From Paraburkholderia sp. BCC1884 (lineage in GTDB: Bacteria; Pseudomonadota; Gammaproteobacteria; Burkholderiales; Burkholderiaceae), in the NCBI RefSeq assembly GCF_900996225.1, contig NZ_CAAJGL010000134.1, positions 62,001 to 126,000 on the forward strand: a stretch of DNA of 64,000 nucleotides. The letters are read 5' to 3'. Positions 61,393 through 64,000 of this stretch are shown here, in pieces; the stretch's first letter is position 1; each line of letters opens with the position of its first letter. The notes under the pieces are model-generated. The model made no database searches, was not told the DNA's origin, and saw only the letters and a list, made by a program, of their open reading frames with translations. The position numbers and the translations under genes are program-made.

Positions 61393-62124
61393 TTATTGCG
61401 GTTCGCTGCCGCAGGCAAGCGGAGTCTTCATCGAGCGGGCCGGAGCCGGCACGGGGTTTTGTGGAGCCTTCTGCGTGGCGAGCCACGAAGCGACGGCGTT
61501 CACATCTTCGTCGGTCAGGCGTGTGGCGATGGTGTGCATGCAATCAGGCGCGATCGCATGACGCGAACCCGAGCGCCATGCGCCGAGCTGCGCGCTGATG
61601 TAGTCGGAATGCAGCCCCACCAGACCCGGGATCGCCGGTTCCATACCCGTCAGGGCCTTGCCGTGGCATGCCGCGCAAGCCGGAATCTGTTTGCCCGCGT
61701 CGCCGTTCAGCACGATCTGCTGGCCGCGATCGAGCGTGGTCTGCGACACGGTCGGCTTGGCCGGTGCCGGATAGGGCGGCCGCTGTTGCGAGAAATACGT
61801 GGCGATCTGATGAAGGTAGTCGTCGGAGAGATACGTGACGAGGTAGTTCATGGGCGGGTACTTGCGGCGCCCTTCGCGGAAGTTCTGTAGCTGGTTGTAC
61901 AGATAGTCGGCAGGCTTGCCCGCCAGACGCGGGAAGTAGTCGTTGTCCGTACCCTGGCCGTGGGAGCCGTGACAGGCCGTGCAGCCTTGCACGCGGGCTT
62001 CCATCGTGTCGGGCGCTTTCGGCTGGGTCTGCGCTTTCGCAGCGCTATAAACGCCTGCGGCGCCAATCAGGAGAACGGCTAGCAGCGGGCGGAAAATGCG
62101 TCTTGAAGACACGCGTAACTCCAT
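61393..62124 (-). CDS. Diheme cytochrome c (c4-like)
   Basis: 243 residues from ATG 62124. Signal segment at about 10-31 (RRIFRPLLAVLLIGAAGVYS), then two cytochrome c domains with heme sites Cys48-Thr-Ala-Cys51-His52 and Cys150-Ala-Ala-Cys153-His154, plus candidate axial methionines (MNYL, GMEP). Periplasmic electron carrier. Its partner the triheme gene follows after 21 bases. A longer in-frame reading to 62298 lacks a signal peptide and was not used. Confidence 0.87.
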   Translation of the reverse strand: MELRVSSRRIFRPLLAVLLIGAAGVYSAAKAQTQPKAPDTMEARVQGCTACHGSHGQGTDNDYFPRLAGKPADYLYNQLQNFREGRRKYPPMNYLVTYLSDDYLHQIATYFSQQRPPYPAPAKPTVSQTTLDRGQQIVLNGDAGKQIPACAACHGKALTGMEPAIPGLVGLHSDYISAQLGAWRSGSRHAIAPDCMHTIATRLTDEDVNAVASWLATQKAPQNPVPAPARSMKTPLACGSEPQ

Positions 62125-62500
62125 CAAATTCGGGGGACCTGACCGAACTTCGAGCGGTTCGGTGTGAAGGGCAGCCGGCGCCGCGGCGACGCGGAATTCT
62201 ATCATCGAAGGGTAATGATGACTATTTGCCACATTAGAGAAGCTTCCTGGTGTAACAGCCATGCGACAGTTTGACGCGGATCGCGTTTCAATTGACATGC
62301 CTGCTATCCCGAATTGTCTTCCCGATCAACGCACTAAGCCGGTCTCCGGCCATCGGCTCCACAAAGCGGGTTGAACCGAAGCCCGTGTCGACCATCGAAG
62401 CGTACACTTCCGGGCTCGCCGGTGCGCTGCGGGGTGTTTTTGCCTCTGCGCGCCGGGTTGCACGCCCATCGTTTTCCTGTTCATCCGCTATCGGTCTTAC
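62125..62500. other. Divergent promoter region of the cytochrome and copCD operons
   Basis: 376 bases. Two TTGAC-type -35-like boxes occur (near 62272 and 62295), but neither has a good -10 at the right distance. I find no gene, hairpin or repeat that I would defend. Confidence 0.5.
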
Positions 62501-62878
62501 ATGACGCTATTCCATTTTTCCCGTCCGGCGCTGCGCGCGTTGGTGCTCGGCGCTGCGACGCTGCTGGCGACCTCCACCGCGTTCGCCCATGCGCATCTGA
62601 TATCGAGCGAGCCGGCTGCGAACGCCGAAGTCGCCGCGCCCGCCGAAGTGACGATCCATTTCACCGAGCCGCTCGAGCCGGCTTTCAGCAAGATCACGCT
62701 GGCCGACGTGGCCGGTAAGGCCGACGTGCCAGCTGTCTCGCAGGTCGATCAGAACGACGCCAAGGTCATGCGCCTGCCGCTGCCGCAGTTGAACGCGGGC
62801 CGCTATGCGGTGCATTGGACCGCGGTGGCCACGGACGGCCACCGCACCCAGGGCGACTTCGCGTTCAACGTCAAATGA
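62501..62878 (+). CDS. copC: Periplasmic copper-binding protein CopC
   Basis: 125 residues with a Sec signal of 29 (cut after AFA). The mature N-terminus begins with His30, and the Cu(II) site is formed by His30, His32 and the C-terminal Asp112/His114 pair (TDGHRTQGDF), so it is a type binding only Cu(II): the Met-rich Cu(I) loop is missing. Small beta-barrel. Four-base overlap (ATGA) with copD. Confidence 0.93.
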   Translation: MTLFHFSRPALRALVLGAATLLATSTAFAHAHLISSEPAANAEVAAPAEVTIHFTEPLEPAFSKITLADVAGKADVPAVSQVDQNDAKVMRLPLPQLNAGRYAVHWTAVATDGHRTQGDFAFNVK

Positions 62879-63807
62879 GCTTCGACGGACTCTGGATCGG
62901 GCAGGTCGCCATGGCCGCGCTCATGAACGTCGCGTTTGCGTTTGCCGTCGGATCGGCGCTGCTCGGTGCGTGGCTCGCCAACGACGCCCAGCAGAAAATT
63001 TCGCCGGCGCGCCCCGCCTGGTTGCGTGCGCAACGCGCCATGCTGACGGCCACCGTCGTGCTGGTGCTCGCGGACCTCGGCTGGCTGCTGTACCAGGCGG
63101 CGTCGATGGGCGGCGTCGCCTTGCCGGCCGCGATCGGCCTGGTGCCGACCGTGCTCACGCAAACCCACGTCGGCTACGGCTGGAGCGTGGCGTTTGCCGG
63201 CGCGCTGGTGTTGCTCGGCACGGCCATGACCGCCTCGACGGGCATGCTGCGCAATGCGCTGCTGTGGCTGGCGGTGATCGCCGTTGCCGCCGGCAAGGCG
63301 TCGCTCGGTCATGCCGCCGATGCCGGCGTGGCCTCGGCCGCGATCGGCATGCAAACGTTGCACGTGCTCGTCACGAGCGTGTGGGGCGGTCTGGCGATGG
63401 CGGCGGGCCTTTCGGTGCTACCGGCGCTCGGCACTTCGACCGCGCGCGGCATGTTGATCCGCACGGCGACGCAGGTGTCCAACGTGTCGGTGGTGGCGGT
63501 CGGGCTGGTGCTGCTGTCGGGCATCTTCAATGCCGTGCGCGGCTCGGGCGGCTCGTTCGAGGCGATCCAGTCGAGTACGTGGGGCCACGTGCTGATGCTC
63601 AAGCTCGCACTCGTCGCGATGGCGCTCGTGCTCGGCGGACTGAACCGCGTGTCGGCGCTGCCGCGCCTGCGCCGCACGGCTTCGACGGTGGACGCGCATA
63701 CCTTCGTCAACGTGATCTATCTCGAAGCGCTGGCGATGATCGGCGTGTTCGTCGCGGCGGCCGCGCTGTCGCATAGCGTGCCGGCGTTTGCGGCACTGGG
63801 CGGCTGA
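62875..63807 (+). CDS. copD: Copper resistance/uptake membrane protein CopD
   Basis: 310 residues with about eight transmembrane helices. Start overlaps the copC stop, so translation is coupled. Histidines in GHAADAGVASAAIGMQTLHVLVTS and in AALSHSVPA are placed as in PcoD/CopD, thought to carry copper across the inner membrane for delivery from CopC. The stop codon TGA is the beginning of the hexanucleotide repeat at 63806. Confidence 0.9.
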   Translation: MSFDGLWIGQVAMAALMNVAFAFAVGSALLGAWLANDAQQKISPARPAWLRAQRAMLTATVVLVLADLGWLLYQAASMGGVALPAAIGLVPTVLTQTHVGYGWSVAFAGALVLLGTAMTASTGMLRNALLWLAVIAVAAGKASLGHAADAGVASAAIGMQTLHVLVTSVWGGLAMAAGLSVLPALGTSTARGMLIRTATQVSNVSVVAVGLVLLSGIFNAVRGSGGSFEAIQSSTWGHVLMLKLALVAMALVLGGLNRVSALPRLRRTASTVDAHTFVNVIYLEALAMIGVFVAAAALSHSVPAFAALGG

Positions 63808-63852
63808 AGCCGAAGCCGAAGCCGAAGCCGAAGCCGAAGCCGAAGCCGAAGC
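63806..63852. repeat. GAAGCC hexanucleotide tandem repeat
   Basis: Seven perfect GAAGCC units (63806-63847) and a partial GAAGC unit; the first unit overlaps the last two bases of the copD stop. Unit length six keeps all frames. On the minus strand the unit reads GGCTTC. Confidence 0.9.
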
Positions 63853-63898
63853 GGGCGGTCCGCGTTGCCTTATCTCTGCAACACCACGTCCGCTTCAT

Positions 63899-63930
63899 AA
63901 AAAAACGCCGCACAGCAAAAGCGTGCGGCG
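63899..63930 (-). terminator. Minus-strand terminator for the gene at the window edge
   Basis: CGCCGCAC / GTGCGGCG stem (arms 63906-63913 and 63923-63930), extended by an inner GC pair set; on the minus strand it is followed by seven T residues (63905-63899). Confidence 0.78.
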
Positions 63931-63966
63931 CAAACACACGGTCGCCTGGCGGTGGCCAGCAATCCG

Positions 63967-64000
63967 TTACTGCTCTTCAGGCGGCAAGCGCGTGGCTTGC
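63967..64000 (-). CDS. C-terminal end of an unidentified minus-strand gene
   Basis: Only about eleven codons are visible, ending ATRLPPEEQ and a TAA stop at 63969-63967. The terminator 37 bases downstream supports a real gene end. The product cannot be recognised from this stub. Confidence 0.4.
   Translation of the reverse strand, partial: QATRLPPEEQ

Noticed and set aside
63707..63937. A minus-strand frame with a repeated Phe-Gly pattern.
   Set aside because: Produced by translating the GAAGCC repeat; no flanking conserved protein.

Overview
The window looks like a chromosomal segment of a high-GC betaproteobacterium of the Burkholderia/Paraburkholderia type. This rests on the GC-rich codon use, Burkholderiales-like gene neighbourhoods (dusB-fis-purH-ruvCAB; rplM-rpsI-erpA-anmK/tyrS-dtd; miaB-phoH-ybeY-corC-lnt; an FMN riboswitch before ribB) and proteins of the usual lengths for that group. 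Most of it is core genome. I see no insertion sequence, prophage, CRISPR array or tRNA.

Layout. 1-4.6 kb: end of a gluconokinase gene, a repeat-containing intergenic stretch, then a two-partner secretion pair (TpsB transporter and a small TpsA-like exoprotein with an unusual helical-repeat tail). 4.6-12 kb: purB, a LysR regulator and glutamate dehydrogenase, then the glutamate/aspartate ABC transporter gltIJKL with a terminator inside the operon. 12-23.4 kb: class II amidotransferase, pyrC, DUF3025, RNase P RNA, OsmC-like protein, a probable new small RNA whose loop copies the anti-Shine-Dalgarno sequence, rplM-rpsI with a structured leader, erpA, anmK, tyrS, dtd, a histidine phosphatase and a DUF2236 protein. 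23.4-29.3 kb: ruvCAB, purH and dusB-fis on the minus strand. 29.4-39.7 kb: ubiH-like and pepP, a GST, and the lnt-corC-(chaC-like)-ybeY-phoH-miaB cluster. 39.7-44.6 kb: a LysR regulator divergent from VOC and MFS genes, an XRE-cupin regulator, and the FMN riboswitch with ribB. 44.6-52.1 kb: glycerol catabolism (glpD, glpK, glpF, the distal glpR) with a clear GlpR-type operator before glpD, plus a lipoprotein, a TetR regulator and a small hypothetical. 52.4-59.9 kb: gamma-glutamyltransferase, an MHS-family transporter, a ferritin-like diiron protein, an FMN split-barrel-like protein, rhlE and a hemolysin III family protein. 60-64 kb: triheme and diheme cytochromes c, copC-copD ending in a hexanucleotide repeat, and the tail of one further minus-strand gene.

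The strongest candidates for something undescribed are (1) the roughly 59-nt RNA at 16547-16605, with its own promoter and terminator and a hairpin loop matching the 16S rRNA anti-Shine-Dalgarno sequence, and (2) the TpsA-like protein whose C-terminal half is a seven-unit, roughly 25-residue helical repeat instead of the usual beta-helix. Several small palindromes were read as likely operators (LysR boxes at 7216 and 40740, a GlpR site at 49478, a TetR site at 50679). All functional calls come from motifs and context recognised by eye; no database search was run.
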